From assembly GCA_937896695.1 (NCBI GenBank), contig CALBOT010000118.1, positions 1-7,047 on the forward strand: a DNA stretch of 7,047 nucleotides, written 5' to 3'. Both the position numbers and the translations under genes were made by a program. This document shows positions 1-5,890 of this stretch, one piece after another. The DNA is from an uncultured Candidatus Nitrosopelagicus sp. (GTDB taxonomy: Archaea > Thermoproteota > Nitrososphaeria > Nitrososphaerales > Nitrosopumilaceae). The number at the start of each line of letters is the position of its first letter. Within the stretch, counting starts at the first letter, position 1. Below the pieces are notes generated by a model, which was given only the letters and a program-made list of their open reading frames with translations, was not told the DNA's origin and made no database searches.

Positions 1-57
1 GGTTGTGGTTCAGGTTGTGGTTCAGGTTGTGGTTCAGGTTGTGGTTCAGGTTGTGGT
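1..57. repeat. Perfect 12-bp tandem repeat in the 3' part of ftsY
   Basis: The unit GGTTGTGGTTCA is repeated four times without a mismatch (1-48), followed by nine more matching bases (49-57). The array may continue left of the window. Each unit is itself two similar hexamers (GGTTGT, GGTTCA). On the minus strand one unit encodes four residues of a Pro-Gln-Pro-Glu ladder, so gain or loss of units keeps the ftsY frame open. Confidence 0.95.
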
Positions 58-998
58 CTTTTAATTTCCGACAAGGATGGAACATCAATGTCAGTAGATT
101 CAAAAACATTCTCAAGAAAAGTTTGTTTGTTGAATTTTACAATATCATCATACTCTTGTCCTACACCAACATAGATAATTGGAGAAGATGTAACTTTTAC
201 AATTGATAATGCTGCACCGCCTCTAGCATCAGCATCACTTTTTGTTAAAATTGAACAGTCAAATTTTACATGATTATGAAATTCGCGTGCTTGATTAACA
301 GTGTCGTTTCCTGCCAATGAATCGCCAACAAATATTTTCATATCAGGATTTACAACTTTGGTAATCTTTGCAATTTGTTCCATCAAATTAGAACTAGTCT
401 GCATTCGTCCTGCAGTATCAACCAAAACACAATCTACTTTATGAGATTTTGCGTAAAGAACAGCATCTTTTGCGACAGCTGCAGGGTCTGAACCATAATT
501 TTGTGCAATGATTTTGAGATTCAATCTGTTTGTATGTTCACGTAGTTGTTCAATTGCACCTGCACGATAAGTGTCAGCAGCTGCAATAACTACAGAAAAT
601 TTCTCATTTTTTAGCATGTTTGCAACTTTAGCTAATGATGTTGTTTTCCCTGTACCATTAATTCCAACAAATACTATGATAAATGGCTCATTGGATGATT
701 TTTTTTCATTTATTCTATCTTTCAAGTCAATTTGACCCGCATTATCAAAAGTTTCACTAATGAACTCAATCAAGCTTTGTTTGACAAAATTTTGTATGTT
801 TTTCTTTTCAACACGGGAACCAATTATTTTTTCTTTGAGACTGTCTTTTATAGAATCAATTACTTCTGTTGCCACATCAGATTCAAGTAGATTGATCTCT
901 AATTCGAATAGAACATCTTCAATATCTTTTTCATTAAGATCTTTTTCGCTAAATCCAGTGGATACATTAGAAAATGCTTTTTTTAGATTATCAAACAT
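1..998 (-). CDS. ftsY: Signal recognition particle receptor FtsY (SRP docking GTPase), C-terminus cut by the window edge
   Basis: FtsY is the SRP-type GTPase that receives SRP-bound ribosomes at the cytoplasmic membrane and hands them to the Sec translocon. I read 332 codons from the ATG at 998 to the left edge. Residues 1-90 form the helical N domain. The G domain shows the P-loop GINGTGKT (112-119), DTYRAGA (142-148), DTAGR (194-198), TKSDAD (252-257) and GVGQEYDD (278-285). FVGDSLAGND (223-232) and the lack of a Met-rich M domain point to FtsY rather than SRP54. There is almost no acidic A domain before the N domain. After the GTPase core ends near residue 300, a short linker leads into a (Pro-Gln-Pro-Glu)n tail that continues past the edge. 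The gene follows pfdA after one base (TAA-T-ATG) with no visible Shine-Dalgarno, which suggests co-transcription and coupled translation. The family call is near certain; the true C-terminus is unseen. Confidence 0.95.
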   Translation of the reverse strand, partial: MFDNLKKAFSNVSTGFSEKDLNEKDIEDVLFELEINLLESDVATEVIDSIKDSLKEKIIGSRVEKKNIQNFVKQSLIEFISETFDNAGQIDLKDRINEKKSSNEPFIIVFVGINGTGKTTSLAKVANMLKNEKFSVVIAAADTYRAGAIEQLREHTNRLNLKIIAQNYGSDPAAVAKDAVLYAKSHKVDCVLVDTAGRMQTSSNLMEQIAKITKVVNPDMKIFVGDSLAGNDTVNQAREFHNHVKFDCSILTKSDADARGGAALSIVKVTSSPIIYVGVGQEYDDIVKFNKQTFLENVFESTDIDVPSLSEIKRPQPEPQPEPQPEPQPEPQ

Positions 999-999
999 A

Positions 1000-1416
1000 T
1001 TATTGTGATTTAGGTTGTTGCATGATTTGTTGCATCTGTTGCTTTCCTTGTTCTAAATTTGCTGCAATCTGTTGTCTTTGAGAATTTGTTTCTTGTAATG
1101 CAACTTCTAATTCTTTAATTTTCGATTCTAAATAACTTAGAGCAGAATCATGATCTTTTTCTATTGCAACACCTGCACCAACATTAACTACAATTTTTTC
1201 ATTTGGAATATGTTTTGTTTTGATAAAAGTGCCCATTCCAACTGGAACTAAACTTTCAGAATCAGGATTTGCTTTAATCTCCTGAATAGATTTTATTGCA
1301 GAATCAGCATCACGGAGTATATTTTTTATGGAATTTTCTTTTTGTGATAATTCAGCGTACATGTTTTCAAGCATTTGCATCTGTTGTAACATTTGTTGGG
1401 CTTGTTCTTCACTCAT
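1000..1416 (-). CDS. pfdA: Prefoldin subunit alpha (GimC chaperone)
   Basis: This is the alpha subunit of the archaeal hexameric prefoldin (two alpha, four beta), an ATP-independent holdase that captures unfolded proteins with coiled-coil tentacles and passes them to the thermosome. The 138-residue length is typical. Residues 1-50 and about 85-132 are heptad-like, Gln/Glu/Lys-rich helices. Between them, residues 55-84 form the alternating hydrophobic, Gly-containing beta-hairpin region (SLVPVGMGTF, then KIVVNVGAGVAIEK) that builds the double beta barrel. The longer two-hairpin form separates alpha from beta subunits. The C-terminal tail is very Gln-rich. The ATG at 1416 lies about 22 nt downstream of a TATA-like element, and another upstream ATG (1429) is out of frame. 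It heads a unit with ftsY, a pairing familiar from other archaea. The upstream neighbour is sod, not the ribosomal-protein genes often found beside pfdA. Confidence 0.95.
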   Translation of the reverse strand: MSEEQAQQMLQQMQMLENMYAELSQKENSIKNILRDADSAIKSIQEIKANPDSESLVPVGMGTFIKTKHIPNEKIVVNVGAGVAIEKDHDSALSYLESKIKELEVALQETNSQRQQIAANLEQGKQQMQQIMQQPKSQ

Positions 1417-1437
1417 AACTTTGAAGCATGTTTACTG

Positions 1438-1447
1438 TATAAAAATT
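1438..1447 (-). promoter_or_regulatory. TATA-like promoter element for pfdA-ftsY
   Basis: On the minus strand the bases read AATTTTTATA, ending about 21 nt before the pfdA ATG at 1416. Archaeal transcription starts roughly 22-25 nt after the TATA box, so the mRNA would begin at or within a few bases of the ATG (leaderless). No Shine-Dalgarno is visible. Inferred from spacing only. Confidence 0.5.
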
Positions 1448-1460
1448 AGAGTTTTTAGAA

Positions 1461-1482
1461 ATAAAAGAAAAAAGAAAAGAGA
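1461..1482 (-). terminator. T-rich archaeal terminator after sod
   Basis: Starting one base after the sod stop codon, the minus strand is an almost pure pyrimidine run with blocks of four, six and four T separated by single C residues, followed by more T-rich sequence. Archaeal RNA polymerase terminates at such oligo-T stretches without a hairpin. It lies just upstream of the pfdA promoter and would separate the two units. Confidence 0.6.
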
Positions 1483-1483
1483 A

Positions 1484-2104
1484 TTACTTTGCTTTTGAGA
1501 ATCGATCGTTTACCTCATCCCAGTTGATGACATTCCACCAAGCAGCTATGTAATCAGGTCTTTTGTTTTGATACTTGAGATAGTATGCATGTTCCCAAAC
1601 ATCTAATCCTAATAGTGGAACTAAACCCTCAGTTCTAGGACTAGTTTGGTTTGGCATTGCCTTGTATTCGACTTTGCCAGAAGTTGGGTTGTATACAAGC
1701 CAACCCCATCCGCTTCCTTGAATTGGAGCTGTTTTACTAGAGAATAGTTCTTTAAACTCTGCAAAAGATCCAAAGGAATCATTTATGGCGTCAGCAATTG
1801 CACCAGTTGGTTCACCACCACCGTTTTGTTTCATACTGTTCCAAAACAGTTTATGGTTATCGTATCCTCCACCATTAAAGTTAATGGCACCCTTAACATC
1901 TTCAGGGACTTGATTGATGTTTGACAAAATTTCTTCTATGTCCTTTTCTTGTAATTCAGGACTTAGTTTTTCCAATGCACCATTCATACCATCAGTGTAT
2001 TTTTGATGATGTTTTGAATGATGAATTTCCATTGTTTGTGCATCAATATGAGGCTCTAGTGCATCATATGCATAAGGCATCTCAGGAAGTGTGTATTTTC
2101 CCAT
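1484..2104 (-). CDS. sod: Superoxide dismutase, Fe/Mn family, Mn-type
   Basis: It disproportionates superoxide to hydrogen peroxide and O2, probably in the cytoplasm since no signal peptide is visible. The 206 residues fit the family length. By alignment from memory with E. coli SodA, the metal ligands are His28 (in IHHSKHH), His84 (in YDNHKLFW), Asp168 and His172 (in the signature DVWEHAYY, 168-175). The second-sphere residues His32 and Tyr36 are present. Gly80 together with Gln153 (in PNQTSPR) matches the Mn-enzyme arrangement, where the hydrogen-bonding Gln comes from the C-terminal domain; Fe enzymes usually carry it in the N-terminal one. Tyr81 replaces the His common in the GGH-NH motif. 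Such enzymes are expected in an aerobic ammonia oxidiser. It is transcribed alone, divergent from the protease, and closed by a T-rich terminator. Metal use is inferred and could be cambialistic. Confidence 0.96.
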   Translation of the reverse strand: MGKYTLPEMPYAYDALEPHIDAQTMEIHHSKHHQKYTDGMNGALEKLSPELQEKDIEEILSNINQVPEDVKGAINFNGGGYDNHKLFWNSMKQNGGGEPTGAIADAINDSFGSFAEFKELFSSKTAPIQGSGWGWLVYNPTSGKVEYKAMPNQTSPRTEGLVPLLGLDVWEHAYYLKYQNKRPDYIAAWWNVINWDEVNDRFSKAK

Positions 2105-2122
2105 ATTGATGTATAATATGGA

Positions 2123-2134
2123 AGTAATTTATTG
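2123..2134 (-). promoter_or_regulatory. TATA-like promoter element for sod
   Basis: The minus strand reads CAATAAATTACT, ending 18 nt before the sod ATG at 2104. The spacing suits a leaderless or nearly leaderless transcript, and no Shine-Dalgarno is seen. A second AT-rich stretch (CATATTATAC, around 2111-2120) is too close to the ATG to act as TATA box. Confidence 0.4.
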
Positions 2135-2146
2135 TTTTTCTAAAGG

Positions 2147-2156
2147 AATTATTACT
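2147..2156 (+). promoter_or_regulatory. TATA-like promoter element for the S8 protease
   Basis: AATTATTACT ends 20 nt before the protease ATG at 2177, at roughly leaderless spacing. Its ATTACT end mirrors the sod element on the other strand, so the 72-bp gap is organised symmetrically. The match to a TATA consensus is weak; the call rests mainly on position. Confidence 0.35.
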
Positions 2157-2176
2157 AATTAGAAACTACAATACAT

Positions 2177-4213
2177 ATGAGAAATTTTTTATTTTTTACA
2201 CTACTAGTAGGAGGACTGTTTTCTTTTGTAATTGTAAATTTTATCACTTTAGATGAAAATTATGAATTGTTTTTAGATAATAGCGGACCATACATTGGTG
2301 CAGAATTTCCAAAACAGATGGGTTTTACTGGAAAGGGTATAAAAATTGGAGTGATTGATACAGGGATTAACATAAGTCACCCAGATTTTTTTAATCATAA
2401 AGAGACATCAAGGTTTTTGAAAGGATATGATTTTGTAGATAATGATACAATACCACAAGATACAAACGGACATGGTACACAAGTTACCGGAATAATTGCA
2501 TCAGATGGTCAACTAAAAGGAATAGCACCTATGGCTGAAATTTTTTCATATAGAGTTTCATCGGATGGAGAATCAGTTCCATCAAATTTGATAATTAAAG
2601 CTATCAATCAGGCAGTAGAAGATAGAGTCGATATCATCAACATTAGCTTAGGAGTGAACATGACACATAACAAAATTGACGAAGCAGTAAACAATGCAAT
2701 TAGTCAAGGAATTGTAGTCGTAGCAGCTGCAGGAAATAGCGGTCCTGATAAAAGTACCATTGGAAGTCCAGCAAAAAATCCCAATGCGATTACCGTAGGA
2801 GCTACTTACAATAATCGTGATTCAAGCATGGTTTCAACGTTACAAGTTGAGGAAACGCAATTCCAAGTATTGCCAATGCTAGGAACAGATACAATTTCAG
2901 ATCCGATATCAACTGAAATTGTATTTGGCAAGTATAGTAGAGAGAATGATTTTGATGGATTAGATGTCAGAGGTAAGATAGTACTAGCAGAAAGAGGTGG
3001 GGAATCACCAGATGAAATTGTTTTTTTCTCAGATAAAGAAATTTTTGCATCAAAGAATGGTGCAAAAGGATTAATCGTTTACAATAATCAGCCTGGAATT
3101 TTTTTTGGAGAATTAATTCATGAATATGTAAGTGAAGGTTACTACCCAACAATACCTACAGTTTCAATGACAAGAGAAGAGGGATTAGAATTGAAAAAAA
3201 TTCTTGAAAGTGAAACATCAGGAACACTTAACGTGTTTAATCATCCAGATTTTCTTGCAACATTTAGTTCAAGAGGACCAGTTTCCCCATTTTATCAAAA
3301 ACCTGATTTGGTTGCACCAGGAGTTTTTGTAAATACAACTTCATTGAAGAATTTCTATAACATTACAAGTGGAACAAGTTATGCTGCACCACATGTTTCA
3401 GGTGCAATTGCATTATTACTAGAAAAGAATCCAGATTTTACACCTCATGAAATTAAATCAATACTAGTTACAACTTCAGATATCATCACAGATGAGTACA
3501 AAAAAGAATTTGAATTTGATGCCGGAGGAGCAGGAAGAATTGATTTGAAAAAAGCATTTGAAGCAGAATTGATATTTGAGCCACCAAAGTTAATTTTCAA
3601 TCTATCTGAACATAAAACATCAGAAAAAAACAAAATTAAGATTAATTCATTAAAAGGAGATATCAATATTCAAAAAGTAGAATTTTCAGATATAGAAAAT
3701 ATTGAATTTGATTACGAGGTAAAAGATTCAATGTTATACATAACTTCAAAATTAATTGAAAATGAACTTGGTAATTTTGAAGCTAGAGCATTCATTACCA
3801 ACAATGACATAATGTACCAGATTCCAATAATTGTTCGAGTAAGTGAAGCATCAATAATTATTGTAGAATCAGAAAATGAATTAACGTTTCAAGTAAAACG
3901 ACCATTAGATTGGGAGTATGCAAAAATAACAGTTACCAATGATAAAACATTTGAAGAACGTAGTATTTCCATAACACCAAAAAAAATTGAGAGTTTGAAA
4001 CTTTATGATCCAGGCACATATTGGATTGAAGCAAATGTGAAAAATACGGAAGATACGTTTGATGTGTATGAATTTTATGAAATCAAAAAAGATTTGAGTA
4101 AACAAAAACCAATTGTAGAAAATTCAGAATTACCAGAAAGAGCATTGATAATTTTAGGAATAATTTTCAGTTTAGTCGTAATTTTTGGACTAAAACTTAG
4201 AAAGAATTACTGA
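2177..4213 (+). CDS. Secreted, membrane-anchored subtilisin-like serine protease (S8 family) with PA-domain insert
   Basis: A 678-residue extracytoplasmic peptidase. Residues 1-23 are a hydrophobic signal segment after MRN. The catalytic domain starts near residue 50 and shows Asp61 (GVIDTGI), His99 (NGHGTQVTG), oxyanion Asn187 (AAAGNSGP) and Ser401 (SGTSYAAPHVSG). Between Asn and Ser, about residues 225-350, sits a protease-associated (PA) insert recognisable by VRGKIVLAERG (264-274) and AKGLIVYNN (296-304). The fold resumes at FSSRGP (363-368) and ends near 460. Residues 465-640 look like two beta-sandwich modules. A hydrophobic helix (about 656-672) followed by KLRKNY anchors the C-terminus, with PER just before it. 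No I9 propeptide fits between the signal and the catalytic core. The residue after the catalytic Ser is Tyr402, where Met is usual. It is a single gene; its stop overlaps pckA. The natural substrate is unknown; surface-protein or peptide turnover is a guess. Confidence 0.93.
   Translation: MRNFLFFTLLVGGLFSFVIVNFITLDENYELFLDNSGPYIGAEFPKQMGFTGKGIKIGVIDTGINISHPDFFNHKETSRFLKGYDFVDNDTIPQDTNGHGTQVTGIIASDGQLKGIAPMAEIFSYRVSSDGESVPSNLIIKAINQAVEDRVDIINISLGVNMTHNKIDEAVNNAISQGIVVVAAAGNSGPDKSTIGSPAKNPNAITVGATYNNRDSSMVSTLQVEETQFQVLPMLGTDTISDPISTEIVFGKYSRENDFDGLDVRGKIVLAERGGESPDEIVFFSDKEIFASKNGAKGLIVYNNQPGIFFGELIHEYVSEGYYPTIPTVSMTREEGLELKKILESETSGTLNVFNHPDFLATFSSRGPVSPFYQKPDLVAPGVFVNTTSLKNFYNITSGTSYAAPHVSGAIALLLEKNPDFTPHEIKSILVTTSDIITDEYKKEFEFDAGGAGRIDLKKAFEAELIFEPPKLIFNLSEHKTSEKNKIKINSLKGDINIQKVEFSDIENIEFDYEVKDSMLYITSKLIENELGNFEARAFITNNDIMYQIPIIVRVSEASIIIVESENELTFQVKRPLDWEYAKITVTNDKTFEERSISITPKKIESLKLYDPGTYWIEANVKNTEDTFDVYEFYEIKKDLSKQKPIVENSELPERALIILGIIFSLVVIFGLKLRKNY
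4170..4196 (-). terminator. Possible stem-loop downstream of pckA, inside the protease 3' end
   Basis: TTTAGTC (4171-4177) pairs perfectly with GACTAAA (4188-4194) across a 10-base spacer, and AG/CT outside extends the stem if one A is bulged. On the minus strand it begins about 11 nt after the pckA stop, preceded by a T-rich stretch (TTCTTTCTAAGTTTTAG). It lies in codons for the protease membrane anchor, so it may be chance. No long T run follows. Confidence 0.25.
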
Positions 4214-5799
4214 ATTTGAGGTCCAGCACTTTTAATTTCTGGGGAAACATCTTTGAATTTTGTAAAGTTTTCACCAAACATTTGTGCTAGTTTCTTTGCA
4301 GACAAATCGTATGAATCCTTGTCAATCCATGTGTTTTTTGGGTCTAACACATCAGAAGGCACACCTGGACATTCAGTAGGAACATCAAGATTAAAGGTAT
4401 CATCATGTCTGAATTTTATCAAGTCGAATTTTCCAGTCAAGGCAGCAGTTACCATTGCGCGACTATACTTTATGCTGATTCTTTTTCCAACTCCATATGG
4501 ACCACCAGACCAGCCAGTGTTGATTAGATAAACAACAGTGTTGTGTTCAAATATTTTTTCACCTAACATTTTTGCATATACAGATGCAGGACGAGGCATA
4601 AATGGAGAACCGAAGCATGCAGAGAATGTTGCTTTTGGTTCTTTAATTCCACGTTCAGTACCAGCAAGTTTGCTTGTATAACCTGACATGAAATGAAACA
4701 TTGCACCTTCTTTTGTTAATTTTGAAACAGGTGGAAGTACACCTAATGCATCTGCTGTTAAAAATATTATAACTTTTGGATGACCTCCAACACTTGGGAT
4801 TACAGCTCCTGGAATGTAATCTAGAGGATAAGCTGCACGAGTATTTTCAGTTAAACTTCCATCATCAAAGTCTGGCTTCAAAGTATCTTTGTTTACAACA
4901 ACATTTTCAAGAACTGCTCCAGATTTTATGGCATTCCAAATTTGTGGTTCAGCATCCTCGTTAAGGTTGATACATTTTGCGTAACAACCACCTTCAAAGT
5001 TAAAAACACCATTTTGAGACCAACCATGTTCGTCATCACCAATTAACATACGTTCAGGATCTGCAGACAAACTTGTTTTTCCAGTACCAGACAAACCAAA
5101 GAATAATGCAGTATCGCCACCCTTGCCAATATTTGCAGAACAGTGCATTGGAAAAACATCTTTCTTTGGCATGAGATAATTCATTACAGCGAACATAGAC
5201 TTTTTCATTTCACCTGCATAATTGGTTCCACCAATCAATACAATTTTCTTTGATAGATTAATCAAAATGAAAATATTTGTTCTAGTTCCATCAATTTCAG
5301 GAATTGTTTCAAAGTCATTCAAACATACAATTGTGAAATCTGGGTCGTGAGAGTCTAACTCTTCTTTTGATGGTCTTACAAACAATTGTCTACAGAAAAG
5401 ATTTTGCCATGCATGATCATTAATTACACGAATTGCCAATCGATTTTCTTTGTCAGCACCTACAAATCCATCAAAAACATAAAGATCTTTACCTTCAGCA
5501 TGTTTTTTCATTTTTTCAAATACAGAATTGAATTTTTCAGTTGGGAATTGTCTATTTACATCACCCCAATCAATAGTTTCATGTGTTTCATCATCATAGA
5601 TTATGTAACGGTCTTGAGGAGAACGACCTGTATATTTTCCAGTTTTTACAGATAATGAGCCAGTAGAAGTCAACATACCTTCATTTGTTTCAATTGATTG
5701 TTCAACGAGTTTTTCAACAGGTAAATTTCTATGAATAGATTGAGGTGTAATTCCAAATGCCACCAGTTGATCATGTACTTTTGAATTTGTGTTAGACAT
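4207..5799 (-). CDS. pckA: Phosphoenolpyruvate carboxykinase (ATP-dependent)
   Basis: It converts oxaloacetate and ATP to PEP, CO2 and ADP, a cytoplasmic gluconeogenic step that would draw C4 acids from the autotrophic carbon cycle towards sugars. Using the ATG at 5799 the protein has 530 residues, close to bacterial PckA. Visible motifs are GRSPQDRYI (58-66, substrate Arg59), GTNYAGEMKKSMF (191-203, Tyr194 and metal-binding Lys200), MHCSAN (218-223, metal-binding His219), the P-loop GLSGTGKT (235-242), LIGDDEHGW (252-260, kinase-2 Asp pair) and GKRISIKYSRA (438-448, adenine pocket). These are the ATP-type signatures, not those of the GTP-type enzyme of many archaea. The frame stays open six codons upstream to a TTG at 5817, but that TTG overlaps the GAGGAG ribosome-binding site, so I prefer the internal ATG. 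Its stop overlaps the convergent protease by 7 bp. A bacterial origin is an inference. Confidence 0.97.
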   Translation of the reverse strand: MSNTNSKVHDQLVAFGITPQSIHRNLPVEKLVEQSIETNEGMLTSTGSLSVKTGKYTGRSPQDRYIIYDDETHETIDWGDVNRQFPTEKFNSVFEKMKKHAEGKDLYVFDGFVGADKENRLAIRVINDHAWQNLFCRQLFVRPSKEELDSHDPDFTIVCLNDFETIPEIDGTRTNIFILINLSKKIVLIGGTNYAGEMKKSMFAVMNYLMPKKDVFPMHCSANIGKGGDTALFFGLSGTGKTSLSADPERMLIGDDEHGWSQNGVFNFEGGCYAKCINLNEDAEPQIWNAIKSGAVLENVVVNKDTLKPDFDDGSLTENTRAAYPLDYIPGAVIPSVGGHPKVIIFLTADALGVLPPVSKLTKEGAMFHFMSGYTSKLAGTERGIKEPKATFSACFGSPFMPRPASVYAKMLGEKIFEHNTVVYLINTGWSGGPYGVGKRISIKYSRAMVTAALTGKFDLIKFRHDDTFNLDVPTECPGVPSDVLDPKNTWIDKDSYDLSAKKLAQMFGENFTKFKDVSPEIKSAGPQIQ

Positions 5800-5809
5800 G
5801 TCAAAAATT

Positions 5810-5815
5810 CTCCTC
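5810..5815 (-). promoter_or_regulatory. Ribosome-binding site of pckA, decides the start codon
   Basis: GAGGAG on the minus strand, 10 nt before the ATG at 5799, is complementary to the CCTCC end of archaeal 16S rRNA. A start at the in-frame TTG (5817) would put this motif inside the coding sequence, so the ATG is the better start. It is the only clear Shine-Dalgarno in the window. Confidence 0.65.
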
Positions 5816-5853
5816 AATACTATGTTTTGTCAAGGTTTTTTGGGAAAAATTGA

Positions 5854-5863
5854 ATATTATTAT
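5854..5863 (-). promoter_or_regulatory. TATA-like promoter element for pckA
   Basis: The minus strand reads ATAATAATAT. Starting about 26 nt downstream, transcription would begin near 5832 and leave a leader of roughly 30 nt that includes the GAGGAG site. This is a leadered mRNA, unlike the apparently leaderless neighbours. Confidence 0.45.
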
Positions 5864-5868
5864 CTCTT

Positions 5869-5890
5869 TCTCAGATCCATCAATCTGAGA
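5869..5890. promoter_or_regulatory. Perfect inverted repeat between divergent promoters, candidate operator
   Basis: TCTCAGAT (5869-5876) and ATCTGAGA (5883-5890) are exact reverse complements separated by CCATCA. A related half-site, CTTAGAT (5891-5897), repeats the left arm (CTCAGAT, 5870-5876) 21 bp further on with one mismatch. The repeat lies about 5 bp upstream of the pckA TATA-like element and 10 bp upstream of the rpl32e one, where TFB-recognition elements would sit. A 22-bp dyad is typical for a dimeric helix-turn-helix regulator. The symmetry is seen; the regulatory role is inferred, and the protein is unknown. Confidence 0.5.

Noticed and set aside
1..57. CRISPR array
   Set aside because: The repeats are 12 bp, directly tandem and without spacers, and they form an open coding frame in ftsY.
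3..206. Small plus-strand open frame with a repeated Trp-Phe-Arg-Leu N-terminus
   Set aside because: It is the antisense reading of the 12-bp repeat and of the ftsY C-terminal codons; no promoter or ribosome-binding site is seen.
1..998. SRP54 (ffh) instead of FtsY
   Set aside because: The G-domain variants match the receptor (FVGDSLAGND, TKSDADARGG) and there is no Met-rich M domain after the core.
760..1008. Plus-strand open frame of 82 codons
   Set aside because: It lies wholly antisense to the conserved N domain of ftsY and resembles no family.
2105..2176. Small RNA or riboswitch between sod and the protease
   Set aside because: Only 72 bp, no strong stem, and both promoters fill the space.
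4253..4531. Plus-strand open frames antisense to pckA (also at 4776-4964 and 5386-5655)
   Set aside because: Shadows of a strongly conserved coding sequence, with no promoter or recognisable domain.
5799..5817. N-terminal extension of PckA from a TTG start
   Set aside because: The TTG directly adjoins and overlaps the GAGGAG site that serves the ATG at 5799; the six added residues are not expected for the family.
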